Assembly: GCA_030653545.1 (NCBI GenBank)
Contig: JAURZE010000032.1
Span: forward strand, 1 to 50,177
DNA: 50,177 bases
DNA from: Nitrospira sp.
GTDB lineage: Bacteria; Nitrospirota; Nitrospiria; Nitrospirales; Nitrospiraceae
Direction: 5' to 3'
The notes beneath the pieces were generated by a model that saw only the letters and a program-made list of their open reading frames with translations, was not told the origin of the DNA and ran no database searches. Every line of letters begins with the position of its first letter. Positions within the stretch are counted from its first letter, which is position 1. The position numbers and the translations under genes were made by a program. Below are positions 39,527-48,762 of this stretch, piece after piece.

Positions 39527-40357
39527 ATGCATCACGCGGATCATGAACGGATCGCAGGGGTGGCAAAGAAGAAGGTGGGGTTTCTTGATACATCATTGGG
39601 TGGGTACCTTGTGTTGTCGGCAATGGCCGGCATCTATCTGGGATTCGGCATCGCCCTGATCTTCAGTCTGGGCGCGCCGCTCGCGGCGGCTGGATCGCCG
39701 GTGGTCAAGCTGGTGATGGGCGCCTCGTTCGGTATCGCTCTGACGCTGGTGATTTTCGCCGGGTCGGAACTGTTCACCGGGAACAATATGATTGGAGCGA
39801 TCGGCGGGCTCTCGCGTAGCGTGACGTGGGGCCAAGTTTTCCAGCTCAACTTCTGGTCCTGGTTCGGGAACCTGATCGGATCGTTGGCGCTGGCCTGGCT
39901 CGTGGTGGAGTCCGGCGTCTTTGCCAAGGGGCCGACGGCCGACATGATTCAAAAAGTGGCCGGGGTGAAGATGTCCTTGGGGCCGTGGGAGTTGTTCGTG
40001 CGCGGCATCTTGTGTAACTGGCTCATCTGTCTGGCGGTCTGGACGGCGGGGCGGACGACCAATGACGCGGCGAAGATCATGCTGATTTTCTGGTGTCTGT
40101 TTGCTTTCATCGGGATCGGGTTTGAACACAGCATCGCCAACCAATCGTTCCTGGGTATGGCGCTTTTCATGCCGCACGAGGCCGCCGTGAGCTGGGCGGG
40201 GTTTTGGTACAACCAACTCTTTGTGGTGCTGGGCAATATTGTCGGCGGAGGGATGTTCGTCGGCGGACTCTATTGGCTCGTGAGTCCCTATCGTGTCGAA
40301 GCAGCGGAATCAGTCACCGTCCCGGTACCGGCCGTGTCGGTGCCGGCAGGATCGTAG
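39527..40357 (+). CDS. nirC: Formate/nitrite transporter family protein (likely nitrite)
   Basis: FNT proteins are pentameric channels for formate, nitrite or similar anions. The 276-residue protein has six membrane segments and family motifs GSELFTGNNM, FGNLIGSLALAW, and the central His in GFEHSIANQSF. The neighbourhood (glnA, cyanase, nirA) points to nitrite uptake for assimilation. GGAGGGG lies just before ATG 39527. The substrate is inferred from context only. The last 25 residues are a Val/Pro-rich tail. Confidence 0.88.
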   Translation: MHHADHERIAGVAKKKVGFLDTSLGGYLVLSAMAGIYLGFGIALIFSLGAPLAAAGSPVVKLVMGASFGIALTLVIFAGSELFTGNNMIGAIGGLSRSVTWGQVFQLNFWSWFGNLIGSLALAWLVVESGVFAKGPTADMIQKVAGVKMSLGPWELFVRGILCNWLICLAVWTAGRTTNDAAKIMLIFWCLFAFIGIGFEHSIANQSFLGMALFMPHEAAVSWAGFWYNQLFVVLGNIVGGGMFVGGLYWLVSPYRVEAAESVTVPVPAVSVPAGS

Positions 40358-40399
40358 TGAGAGAGACCGTTTACCTATCCATATTCTTACAAGGAGACG

Positions 40400-40846
40400 A
40401 TGACGATGTCGAAAGATGAAATTCGGAAGGCCATCAAGGAGAAGCGGGTCGCCAAGAAAGTGACCATTGCCGAGGTTGCGAAGGTTGTGGGGAAAAATCC
40501 CACCTTTGTTGCCGCCGCGTTGAACGGCAATCATAAGTTCACGGCTGATGAAGCCAAGAAGGTCGGTGACTTGATCGGCCTGGATGCCGAGTTGACTGCG
40601 TCGCTCAGCAAGTTTCCGGTACGCACGGATTTCCCCAATACCACAGACCCCTTCAAGTACCGCCTGTTGGAGATTATCGGAGTCTACGGGGATTCGTTGC
40701 GTGAACAAGCGAATGAAATGTTCGGCGACGGGATCATGAGCGCGATCGATTATACGATGGAGATGGAAAAGGTGACGGGCAGTCAGGGCGAGGCCCGCTG
40801 CAAGATTACGTTGAACGGGAAGTGGCTCGAGTATAAGACGTTCTAG
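40400..40846 (+). CDS. cynS: Cyanate hydratase (cyanase)
   Basis: Cyanase turns cyanate and bicarbonate into ammonia and CO2. The 148-residue protein has an N-terminal helix-turn-helix-like domain and the catalytic residues R88, E91 and S114, which equal R96, E99 and S122 of E. coli with a constant shift of 8 (YRLLEIIGVYGDSL, FGDGIMSAIDY). Start ATG 40400 or 40406: AAGGAG at 40391-40396 is closer to ideal for 40406. It lies 42 bases after the transporter and supplies ammonium from cyanate. Confidence 0.96.
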   Translation: MTMSKDEIRKAIKEKRVAKKVTIAEVAKVVGKNPTFVAAALNGNHKFTADEAKKVGDLIGLDAELTASLSKFPVRTDFPNTTDPFKYRLLEIIGVYGDSLREQANEMFGDGIMSAIDYTMEMEKVTGSQGEARCKITLNGKWLEYKTF

Positions 40847-40863
40847 CAAGATCGAGGAACGCT

Positions 40864-40910
40864 GGCGCCGACGATGTTGTCGGCGCCGTTCGGCTGGCAA
40901 TGGCGCCAGC
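40864..40910 (+). promoter_or_regulatory. ANTAR-type double-hexaloop RNA motif between cynS and nirA
   Basis: Hairpin 1: GGCGCCGAC (40864-40872), loop GATGTT, GTCGGCGCC (40879-40887), 9 perfect pairs. Linker of 5 bases. Hairpin 2: GCTGGC (40893-40898), loop AATGGC, GCCAGC (40905-40910). Position 4 is G in both; position 1 is G then A. There is no room for a promoter after cynS, so it acts as an intercistronic switch. Confidence 0.78.
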
Positions 40911-40960
40911 TTCCGGGGCTCTTGAGCGGGGCCTGCTGGAGGCTGGCGCCATTGTGTTTC
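40899..40960 (+). terminator. Intercistronic terminator before nirA, exclusive with hexaloop hairpin 2
   Basis: AATGGCGCCAGCTTCC (40899-40914) pairs with GGAGGCTGGCGCCATT (40938-40953), 16 pairs with one G-T, enclosing a GC-rich loop with its own small hairpin. The tail GTGTTTC is only moderately T-rich. The left arm begins exactly at the first base of the hexaloop. Confidence 0.75.
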
Positions 40961-40982
40961 ACGGCGCAGAAAGGAGGCGACG

Positions 40983-41204
40983 ATGGACATGGAACGAGCC
41001 GGTGATAGGGAACACATGGGATTGGAGAAGACCCTCGGAGACCTGCTGCGCGCCCGCCGAGCGGTGACGCTCGACGATATCGCCGGCGTGCTGGGAGGAG
41101 ACTGTTTTGCGCAGATCTTTCTCACCGTCGATCGGTGGAGCCGGGCGGGAATCGTACGATTAGTACGGGATGTCACTGGATATCGGGTAGAGTTAATCAA
41201 CTAG
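40983..41204 (+). CDS. Small winged-helix-like protein of unknown function
   Basis: A 73-residue acidic/basic mixed protein with a good ribosome-binding site (AAAGGAGG, 5 bases before ATG). I do not recognise a family. The middle part, RRAVTLDDIAGVLGG and FLTVDRWSRAGIVRLVRD followed by GYRVELIN, looks like a winged helix-turn-helix with a C-terminal beta wing. It lies 17 bases before nirA and after the ANTAR-type switch, so it may regulate or assist nitrite reduction (inference). Confidence 0.7.
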   Translation: MDMERAGDREHMGLEKTLGDLLRARRAVTLDDIAGVLGGDCFAQIFLTVDRWSRAGIVRLVRDVTGYRVELIN

Positions 41205-41221
41205 ACCGTGAGGAGGACGGG

Positions 41222-42784
41222 ATGAACAAGATCGAGGCGATCAAGGCTGAGCGTGACGGATTGGCGGTGCGGGAGATGATTGCCCACTATGCGACGACCG
41301 GGTGGGAATCGATTCCTGAGGCCGATGTCCAGCGGCTCAAGTGGTATGGCCTCTTTCTGCGCAATCCTACGCCGGGATTGTTCATGGTACGGGTGCGGAT
41401 TCCCGGCGGGCATACGTCGTCGTATCAACTGCGGGCGTTGGCCGAGATTGCGTCGACCTATGGCAACGGAGTCTTGGATCTGACCACCAGGCAACAAGTC
41501 CAACTCCGGAACATCAAGATCGAAGATGTGCCGGCGGTCTTTGCCCGGATGGACGGGGTCGGCCTGACCTCCATGCAAACCGGCATGGACAATGTCCGGA
41601 ACGTCATGACCTGCGCCATCGCCGGGCTCAACCCGGATGAGGTCGTTGAGACTACGGCGCTGGTGCGGGCGATCAACGAAGCGATTCTCGGCAATCCGGC
41701 CTACTCCAATCTGCCGCGCAAGCTGAATGTGGCGGTGACCGGCTGCCCGCATAACTGCGTGCATATGGAGACGCAAGATCTGGCGCTTGTGCCGGCGCAC
41801 TATGATTTGGGGCATGACCGGTGCGCGGGATTCAATGTGCTCGTGGGGGGCAAGCTGGGATCGGGCGGGTATCGAATCGCCACGCCCCTGGATGTGTTCG
41901 TCAATCCGGCCGAGGCGTTGGATGTGTGCCGCGCGATTCTGGAAATCTATCGTGACCATGGGCCGCGGGAGAGTCGCACGCAAGCCCGTCTCGCGTTTTT
42001 GATCGACGATTGGGGCGAGGTTCGATTTCGCGCCGAAGTTGAAGCTCGTCTAGGCAAGCGGCTCGCGTCGGCCGGAATAGATGCCCGGAAAACGGGAGAG
42101 CAAGACCATGTCGGGATCTTCCGTCAACGGCAACAGGGAATGAACTACGCCGGGCTCAAAGTACTCGTCGGGCGGGTGAAAGCGGCGGATCTCGTGAAGA
42201 TCCTGAATTTGTCGGAGAAGTATGGGAACGGGGAAATCCGCATTACCCCAAGCCAGGCGCTGATCATTCCCAATATCAGCGATCGAATGGTCGGGGATCT
42301 GGCGGACGAACCGCTCTTAAAGCAATTCGCCTATAACCCGTCGGCCCTCTATAAAGGCCTGGTCAGCTGCGTCGGCAGCGACTACTGCAATCTGGCGGTG
42401 ATTGAAAGCAAGGGGCGGGCGGTCGCGGTGGCCAAGGCGCTTGAGGGGCGGCTGGGCAATTCGCTCAAGCCGATCACCATGCACTGGTCCGGCTGCCCCG
42501 CGAGTTGCGGCAATCACTTGGTGGCCGATGTGGGGTTGTTGGGGAAAAAGGCCAAAGTCGACGGGAAGGTCGTCGAGGCGGTGGATATTTACGTCGGCGG
42601 CCGGTCGGGGCCCGATCCGAAGCTGGCAGTCAAGATTATGGAAGATGTGCCCTGCGACAAACTTCCAGCAGTGCTCGAAGGCCTGCTGCCCTACCACACA
42701 CGTGAGAAGATGCACCGCGTCCGCGGCGGCGGAGCCAGGAAAGTGCTGGTGGGAAAGGAAGCAAATATTTCGCCTGCGGCATAG
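41222..42784 (+). CDS. nirA: Ferredoxin-nitrite reductase (assimilatory, siroheme)
   Basis: NirA reduces nitrite to ammonium with six electrons from ferredoxin. The 520-residue protein has the paired ferredoxin-like repeats and siroheme-binding motifs, RQQVQLRNI and GMDNVRNVMTCAIAG. The [4Fe-4S]-siroheme ligands are C383-X5-C389 (SCVGSDYCN) and C425-X3-C429 (GCPASCGN). A sulfite reductase cannot be fully excluded, but the context favours nitrite. ATG 41222 has AGGAGG 5 bases before it; longer in-frame starts overlap the 73-residue gene. Confidence 0.93.
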   Translation: MNKIEAIKAERDGLAVREMIAHYATTGWESIPEADVQRLKWYGLFLRNPTPGLFMVRVRIPGGHTSSYQLRALAEIASTYGNGVLDLTTRQQVQLRNIKIEDVPAVFARMDGVGLTSMQTGMDNVRNVMTCAIAGLNPDEVVETTALVRAINEAILGNPAYSNLPRKLNVAVTGCPHNCVHMETQDLALVPAHYDLGHDRCAGFNVLVGGKLGSGGYRIATPLDVFVNPAEALDVCRAILEIYRDHGPRESRTQARLAFLIDDWGEVRFRAEVEARLGKRLASAGIDARKTGEQDHVGIFRQRQQGMNYAGLKVLVGRVKAADLVKILNLSEKYGNGEIRITPSQALIIPNISDRMVGDLADEPLLKQFAYNPSALYKGLVSCVGSDYCNLAVIESKGRAVAVAKALEGRLGNSLKPITMHWSGCPASCGNHLVADVGLLGKKAKVDGKVVEAVDIYVGGRSGPDPKLAVKIMEDVPCDKLPAVLEGLLPYHTREKMHRVRGGGARKVLVGKEANISPAA

Positions 42785-42850
42785 GGAGCGGAGACTTGAG
42801 GCTGCGCTGCGCATGGGATATCCTCGTGCGTACAACGCAGGAGGGATCAC

Positions 42851-43624
42851 ATGGCAAAACGAGTTCGCACGGGGCTCACACGCAGCGATATTCTCGACCG
42901 GTATATTGAACGCGTCAAACAGATGTTGGTCAAGTTCCAGCCGTTCCTCTCGCGCAAGCGGGGGAACGCGTCTTTGGAAGACTTCGACGAGGCCGCCGAG
43001 GATTTGATCGGGCAGGTTTTCGGCGCCGCCTCGGAAGAAGCCGAAGCCTACTTCTATGCGAAGAGCGGGGAGTCGATCATGCTCCCGGAAGAGGCCCAGG
43101 AGAGCGGCATGCACGATGTGGAACGGGAAACGCTTCAGCAGCGCCGCCAGGTGCTCGCCAGTTGCCTGGCCGATCTGGAGTTGCGCCGCCGGGTGCAGGC
43201 CACGCGGGAAAGCAGCCGTAACGGGAAGAAGCGATCAAGCGCCACGGTGGAGGCCTATATGTCGCACGATGTGCGGAGTATCCATCGCGCGGCGACGGTG
43301 AAGGAGGCTGGGAAGCTGCTGCTGAAGCATAAAGTAGGCTCATTGATGGTGGATGACGGGTCTCGCTACATCGGGATCATCACAGATGGCGATCTCAGCC
43401 GGAAAGTCGTCGCAAAAGGACTGGATCCGAATACGACCACCGTGTCGGCCTGCATGAGCAAGTCGTTCGTCACGATTGAGGAAGATGAGCCTCTGTCTGA
43501 GGCGATGGCGTTGATGAAGAAGCAGGGGATCCGGCATTTGCCGGTAACGGCCGACGGCAGCGTTATCGGGGTGCTATCCGTGTCGGATCTGGTCCGCGCG
43601 TTTAGCGATCAGGAGACAGCGTAG
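42851..43624 (+). CDS. CBS-domain protein
   Basis: The 257-residue protein has an N-terminal alpha-helical region (~1-125, charged, with SDILDRYIERVKQMLVKFQP) that I do not recognise and a C-terminal pair of CBS domains (~130-190 and ~195-255) with VEAYMSHDVRSIHRAATVKEA, YIGIITDGDLSRKVVAKG and GVLSVSDLVRAF. CBS pairs bind adenine nucleotides. It lies 66 bases after nirA with GGAGGGAT upstream and may be co-transcribed. A sensing role in energy or nitrogen status is inference. Confidence 0.85.
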   Translation: MAKRVRTGLTRSDILDRYIERVKQMLVKFQPFLSRKRGNASLEDFDEAAEDLIGQVFGAASEEAEAYFYAKSGESIMLPEEAQESGMHDVERETLQQRRQVLASCLADLELRRRVQATRESSRNGKKRSSATVEAYMSHDVRSIHRAATVKEAGKLLLKHKVGSLMVDDGSRYIGIITDGDLSRKVVAKGLDPNTTTVSACMSKSFVTIEEDEPLSEAMALMKKQGIRHLPVTADGSVIGVLSVSDLVRAFSDQETA

Positions 43625-43674
43625 TCAGGATTCCTGGCGCTCTCGCTCGAGCGCCAGGAGCCGCTGGATGTTTC

Positions 43675-44738
43675 CTACCTTCCTTGTGTCGGTTTCTGCG
43701 CCTTGTTCTCTTTGCCCAGATTCCAGATCGTTTCGGCTTTGCTGCCGATATACCAGAAACTAGCGGCGAGGAGAGCAAAGAAGACGGCCTTGTGCAGGTT
43801 GTCCCAGAACAGCTCGAAGAAACGCGTATAAAGGTTGATGCCGAGAAAGGTCAGGCCGAACCCTTTTGTGATGTCGTTGTCGTGTCGCAACCCGTAATAG
43901 ATGGCCCAGCCCGCTACGGCCGCAAAGAGGATCGACCAGTGGAAGAGTTCGATTTGCTTCACCCGTCCCCATGCAGGGAGGTCGCCGTAGTTCCCGAAGA
44001 TCGACATGATCCACAGGGCGATAAAGAGGTACAGCAGTCCCATCACTAGTGTGCTGCGGAAGAACCGCTGTCCGATCGAGTGTGTTTCCAGTGAGAGCGC
44101 GCAGGCGGTCAGCAGTCCGCCAAACAGGACAAAGCACAGCGGATAATTCATCCCGAGATAGTAGGCGCCCCACCCGACATGTAGCCGGTTTCAGTGCCCA
44201 TCCAGCTGCCCAGCGATGCCAGGGCGAATACCCAGATCAAATTTGCTTCCAGCGCGATGCCGAGTCCCGCATAGACCAGAAACGACAACAACAGCATGAG
44301 AGAGAAGTGCCCGCTGCCTGTGTCGAGCGCAATCCCCAGCTGAGAAATCGCTCCGGCGGTGGCAATCACCCCGAGGAAGAAAATCGCTTCGTTGCGATAG
44401 ACCTTGTCCGGCGCCTGTGCGCGTCTGACTAGTCCCCATCGATAGAGCGCGGCCGCGGCGGTGGCGAGCAGGACGCATCGGGCGATCGGCGGCGTGTCGA
44501 ACAGCCGTTGGAGGAGATCCATCAGCCAGCGATCGGAGAGCGCCGCACTCACCGATGAGACGATCGAGAACAGAGCGATCCAAAACGAATATTTCGCCAG
44601 CTTCCGCCAATCGAATTATTGCACCTCGATCGTGGCGGCCAGGGTCGCGGCCTGCGCGTCCTGAATCAACCCCGCGTCCTGCTTCCATTGTTCGATGGCA
44701 TCACGGACCACGACGGCCTGTTTGCGCGGGAGTTTCAT
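43675..44738 (-). pseudogene. Broken DUF2157-like membrane protein gene
   Basis: On the minus strand ATG 44738 (GAGGA 5 bases upstream) starts a 40-codon N-terminus, MKLPRKQAVVVRDAIEQW and on to AATIEVQ, then TAA at 44618-44616. The same frame continues with FDWRKLAKYSFWIALFSIV and several membrane helices until TGA at 44150-44148. The rest of the protein goes on in another frame, with GWGAYYLGMNYPLCFVLF, to 43675. The shift lies near 44165-44180, where one missing G in a GGGTGGGG stretch would restore the reading frame. At least two lesions break one gene of about 355 codons. The DUF2157 call is from memory of the family. Confidence 0.75.
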
Positions 44739-44943
44739 GACATCCTCATACAGGTGAGAGGCAGCCTGATTTGTTCAAGGTGAATTATAGGGCGGAAAGG
44801 GTGGGCCGGCCATTCAGAATGGGAATTAAGGCACCCTGGTGCAAGAGAAGTTACTATCCGTGAGTGCCGCGGTTGTGTATCTTGCCATGAATTATGCCAT
44901 GAAGCCGGATGCCAGGATCCGTGTCCGGGGAGAACGGGCAGTC

Positions 44944-44973
44944 TTGACTCCTTGTCGGTCGGCGGCCTACGAT
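44944..44973 (+). promoter_or_regulatory. Candidate promoter of the sensor kinase operon
   Basis: TTGACT (44944-44949) and TACGAT (44968-44973) are 18 bases apart, 67 bases before the kinase start. The 302-base gap between the broken gene and the kinase (44739-45040) shows nothing else I can name. Confidence 0.4.
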
Positions 44974-45040
44974 TCACGGGTGCTGAGGCAGGCGGTCTCC
45001 GACGGGCCTGCAACGGTCGCGGATGCCGGTGAGGGAACGT

Positions 45041-47122
45041 ATGCCGCTGAACTGGGCCGGCCCGCAATGGTGGAGAGCGCTCAGGGTCCAACGCAAAGTG
45101 TGGACCGTGCTGGTCCTCCTGCTGGCGCCGCTGCTACTCTGGATCGTCGCCTACCTCTACTTCATCCAACAGCTCCTCGTTATTCAGGACCAGCGGCATG
45201 ATGCGCTGCTTGTGCGTGAGCAGCTGCACGTGCTGCGCCGGCTGGCCATCGATATCGACGATGCTCTTCACGGGTACGTTCTCACGCGGGAACAGACGTT
45301 CTTGATTCTCCTCACCGATGCCAAGTCGAAACTTGATATTGCGTTGAGCGGCAAGGCGGATATATCCGAGAGCAATCATTGGGTGATTAGCTATCTTCAG
45401 CGCATGGAAGGAAGGTTGAGAGAATTGCTGCAGTCGCGCCATGAGCTGGTTCGTGACATTCGTGAAGGGCGCTCGGAACAGGCCCTGTCCTATATCCAGT
45501 CCGGAAAAGGGTTCGATCTGTCGGGTGCGGTGCGCGATGATTTTCGCGAGACAGAAGACCGGCTCGACCGTCAGATGCAAAGCTTCAACGATGAGGCGAA
45601 CCGGATCTCAGAGCGGGCGTTCAAGGGGCTCTGGATGGCGGGAGGAGTCCTGGTGCTCCTGGGGTTTGCTGGGTCGCGGGTATTGACCCGGTCCATCACG
45701 GACCCGATCACCCGGCTGCAGGCGGCGACCGAGATGCTCGGCCAGGACATCGATACGGGCAGGGTTCGGCCCCATCTCCTGGCGATGGGGGAAAGCGGTG
45801 ACGAATTGGGGAAGCTGGCGGCGGCGTATCTCGAAATGTCATCGCGCATCGGTGCGCATATCATGGAACTGGAAGCGTTGCTGGCGATCGGGATGGAAAT
45901 CAACACCATCGGACCGGACGGGCTGGACGGTGTCCTGGCCAGAATCACCGATCGGGCGGCGGAACTCGTCGGAGCCGATGTGTGTCTCGTGATGTTGAAA
46001 AACGAGACGATGGGATGCTGGGTGATCGAAGCGGGATCCGGGAGCTGTGACGAGCGGTTGAAGAAATCCGTGATGCTCTGGGAGGAGTTTCCTGTGTGTG
46101 TGCAGGCCTATGAGAGCGGCCAGCCCGCAATAGGGGAGCAGTGTCGCAGCGATCATTGGCCGCAGGTGGTACGGCGGAACCTCATCGGAAACAGCCTGCT
46201 GGCGATCCCGCTTCGGGCGCAAGGAAAACCATTCGGTGTGCTCGCATTGGTCAGCGAACGGCCTCGGGCGGCTCATGAGTGGAATCAACGTCTAGCCAAG
46301 GGAATGGCGCAGGCAGCGGCGGTGGCGATCTCGAATGTGCGGCTTTATGAAGCCGCGCAGCAAAAACAACGGGGGTTGTCGGCCCGATTACGGCAGTTGG
46401 AGCATTTGGCGGAAACCTTGGCGCACGATCTCAAGGGGCCTGGCGCGAGGATGGAAGAGTTGGCCAGGCTGTTGAGGCGGCAGTATAGCGGTCAAGTCGA
46501 TGAGCGCGCCGCGCGATGGCTCGCGTTGATTCAGGAGAATGGAGAAGATCTTGTCCGGCGCGTAGAGGGAATTTTAGAGGTGGCACGCGTGGGGACCGGT
46601 CAAGGGGCCGTCGCCGCGGTGGACCCTTCCATGGTGATTAGTGAGGTGCTCAAGGAGCGCGCGGAGGAGATCAGCCGTCAACGCACATCGGTACGGGTCG
46701 ATCCGGGGCTGCCGCTCGTAGCCTGTCACGGGTCCTACCTGCGACAGGTATTCGATAACGTGATATCCAATGCGCTCAAGTTTGCCCGCCCGGGCGAACC
46801 GCCGTCGATTCATATCGGCGCGGTGATGCAGGACCGAATGGTGTGTATCTCGGTGAGCGATCGCGGGATCGGCATCCCCCTTGCCCTGCGACAGCGGGTC
46901 TTTCATCCGTTTATCCGGCTGGCGGCGGGATCGGCGCCCGGCAGCGGCATTGGGTTGACGATCGTTCAGCGGATTGTCGAGCTGTACGGAGGCCAGGTGT
47001 GGATCGAGGGAGATGAGGGGGAGGGCTGCACGGTGAAATTTACGGTGCCGTGTCTCGGTGGGCAGGCCTTTGCGATGCCGGGAACCCCTGGCACTATTGA
47101 GGTGGCGGAGCGAGGAATCTAA
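45041..47122 (+). CDS. Membrane sensor histidine kinase with CHASE3-like, HAMP and GAF domains
   Basis: The 693-residue kinase has a first membrane helix (VWTVLVLLLAPLLLWIVAYLYF), a periplasmic helical CHASE3-like sensor (~45-185), a second helix (GLWMAGGVLVLLGFAGS), a HAMP domain, a GAF domain (~280-430), the phospho-acceptor H462 in LAHDLKGP, and an ATPase domain with N box DNVISNALKFA, G1 SDRGIGIP and G2 SGIGLTIVQRI. ATG 45041 follows GGTGAGGG; ATG 45023 adds six residues. It lies 11 bases before the response regulator. Confidence 0.93.
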   Translation: MPLNWAGPQWWRALRVQRKVWTVLVLLLAPLLLWIVAYLYFIQQLLVIQDQRHDALLVREQLHVLRRLAIDIDDALHGYVLTREQTFLILLTDAKSKLDIALSGKADISESNHWVISYLQRMEGRLRELLQSRHELVRDIREGRSEQALSYIQSGKGFDLSGAVRDDFRETEDRLDRQMQSFNDEANRISERAFKGLWMAGGVLVLLGFAGSRVLTRSITDPITRLQAATEMLGQDIDTGRVRPHLLAMGESGDELGKLAAAYLEMSSRIGAHIMELEALLAIGMEINTIGPDGLDGVLARITDRAAELVGADVCLVMLKNETMGCWVIEAGSGSCDERLKKSVMLWEEFPVCVQAYESGQPAIGEQCRSDHWPQVVRRNLIGNSLLAIPLRAQGKPFGVLALVSERPRAAHEWNQRLAKGMAQAAAVAISNVRLYEAAQQKQRGLSARLRQLEHLAETLAHDLKGPGARMEELARLLRRQYSGQVDERAARWLALIQENGEDLVRRVEGILEVARVGTGQGAVAAVDPSMVISEVLKERAEEISRQRTSVRVDPGLPLVACHGSYLRQVFDNVISNALKFARPGEPPSIHIGAVMQDRMVCISVSDRGIGIPLALRQRVFHPFIRLAAGSAPGSGIGLTIVQRIVELYGGQVWIEGDEGEGCTVKFTVPCLGGQAFAMPGTPGTIEVAERGI

Positions 47123-47133
47123 CGAGGTCAATC

Positions 47134-48603
47134 ATGGCACAGAGCGGAGTTCTCGACATTCGTACGATGAAAAAGCGATCCAAGATCCCGTTTACGATCT
47201 TGATCGTCGAAGACAATGCCACGGATGTGGAATTGATGCTGCACGCGCTGGAAGACGCCGACCTCAAGCCCCTCGGCGGAGACTTCGAGATGGAAGTCCG
47301 TGCGACCGCGGAGGGAGCGCTCGATCTGCTCAAGGAGCGTGCGGTGGATCTGGTTCTGACGGATATGATGTTGCCCGCCATGGACGGACTGGATCTGGTG
47401 AGCCGCATTCAGTCGATCGATCCCAACCTGCCGGTCCTGGTCGTGACGCGCATGAACGGCGTGTCGATGGTCGTCGATGCGATGCGTCGAGGTGCGTTTG
47501 ACTATGTGGTGAAACCGGTCAACGCGAAGGATCTGGGTATGCGACTGCACCGGGCGATCCGGATTTCTGAGATTCTGAGGCGCCATGCCGTCTACGAATA
47601 TCAGGAACGCCAGGAAGGCGAAGCCAACAGCCTGGTCGGTGAGAGCGCTTCGTTTGAACGGGTGATGCGGACCATCCAGGAAGCCGCGCGGGTGCGCTCG
47701 ACGGTCTTGATCACGGGTGAAACCGGGACCGGCAAAGGGATGATCGCGAGAGCGATTCATCACCAGAGCCCTGAACGGGATCGCCCCTTCCAGGTGATCG
47801 ATTGCACCACGGTGCCTGAAGGCATGATGGAGAGCGAGCTGTTCGGCCATGTGCGGGGCGCGTTCACCGGTGCGATCGCCGATAAGCCGGGTTTGATCGA
47901 ACTGGCGAACGGGGGTACGGTCTTTCTGGATGAAATCGGCGAACTTCCGTTGCTGCTGCAAGCCAAGCTCCTTCGTGTGCTGGAGGAAAGTGAAGTGCGT
48001 CCCGTAGGCGGCACCAGAGTCCGGCGGGTCGACATGCGGTTTATCGCCGCCACAAATCAGAATCTGGAAGACCGCGTCCGTGAGGGGACTTTCCGCCGCG
48101 ATCTGTATTATCGTCTTGCCGTGGTGTCGATTCCGGTGCCGCCGCTGCGCGAGCGCCCGATGGACATTCCCGTGATGGCGCGACACCTGCTCGCGCGCCT
48201 CTCGCGCGAAATGGGGCGTGCCAGATGCCATTTCGACGAAGCGGCGCTCGGGGTGCTCTCCGCCTATTCGTGGCCCGGCAACGGACGGGAGTTGCGCAAC
48301 GTGGTGGAGCGCGCGGTGATGCTCGCGGCCGGGGACACGGTCACAGAGCGCGACGTGCGCCCTTTGCTTCCGAAGCGGGACGTGGAGCGTATGCTGTCGC
48401 ATGAACGGGATCTCTGCGCCTTGCCCTATACGGAGGCCAAAGAACGGGCCATCGAGGAATTCACCAAGGTCTATTTGCGCGACAAACTGGCTGCCGCGGG
48501 CGGGGTCATTACCAAGGCGGCTGAAAACAGCGGTATTCCCCGCCAGCATTTCTCTCTGCTGATGAAGCGATTTCTTGGCACCGAGGGGTCGGACGAGTCC
48601 TAG
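47134..48603 (+). CDS. Sigma-54-dependent response regulator (NtrC family)
   Basis: The 489-residue regulator has a receiver domain with phospho-acceptor D77 (DLVLTDMM), an AAA+ domain with Walker A GETGTGKGM, the sigma-54-contacting GAFTGA at residues 242-247, Walker B GGTVFLDEIGEL and RFIAATNQNLE, and a C-terminal helix-turn-helix (GVITKAAENSGIPRQHFSLLM). Such proteins remodel RpoN-RNA polymerase at -24/-12 promoters. It is paired with the kinase, and a -24/-12 promoter lies 353 bases downstream before nxrA. Confidence 0.95.
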   Translation: MAQSGVLDIRTMKKRSKIPFTILIVEDNATDVELMLHALEDADLKPLGGDFEMEVRATAEGALDLLKERAVDLVLTDMMLPAMDGLDLVSRIQSIDPNLPVLVVTRMNGVSMVVDAMRRGAFDYVVKPVNAKDLGMRLHRAIRISEILRRHAVYEYQERQEGEANSLVGESASFERVMRTIQEAARVRSTVLITGETGTGKGMIARAIHHQSPERDRPFQVIDCTTVPEGMMESELFGHVRGAFTGAIADKPGLIELANGGTVFLDEIGELPLLLQAKLLRVLEESEVRPVGGTRVRRVDMRFIAATNQNLEDRVREGTFRRDLYYRLAVVSIPVPPLRERPMDIPVMARHLLARLSREMGRARCHFDEAALGVLSAYSWPGNGRELRNVVERAVMLAAGDTVTERDVRPLLPKRDVERMLSHERDLCALPYTEAKERAIEEFTKVYLRDKLAAAGGVITKAAENSGIPRQHFSLLMKRFLGTEGSDES

Positions 48604-48762
48604 CCGTTGTCTCCTCTTCGTAACGAGTCCACCCTGCAGCGGCATCGCGCAGCGAACGGCCCGCGTTCTCACCATTTCCTTTCTGTAACAAGCCTGCTGC
48701 CTGAGGCGGTCACCGCGAAGGTAATCAGAAGAAATTGCCTGTCCTGGACGAACGAATAGCCG

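Noticed and set aside
47128-48675. A 515-codon open frame on the minus strand
   Set aside because: Shadow of the sigma-54 response regulator, with His/Arg/Gln-rich unnatural composition.
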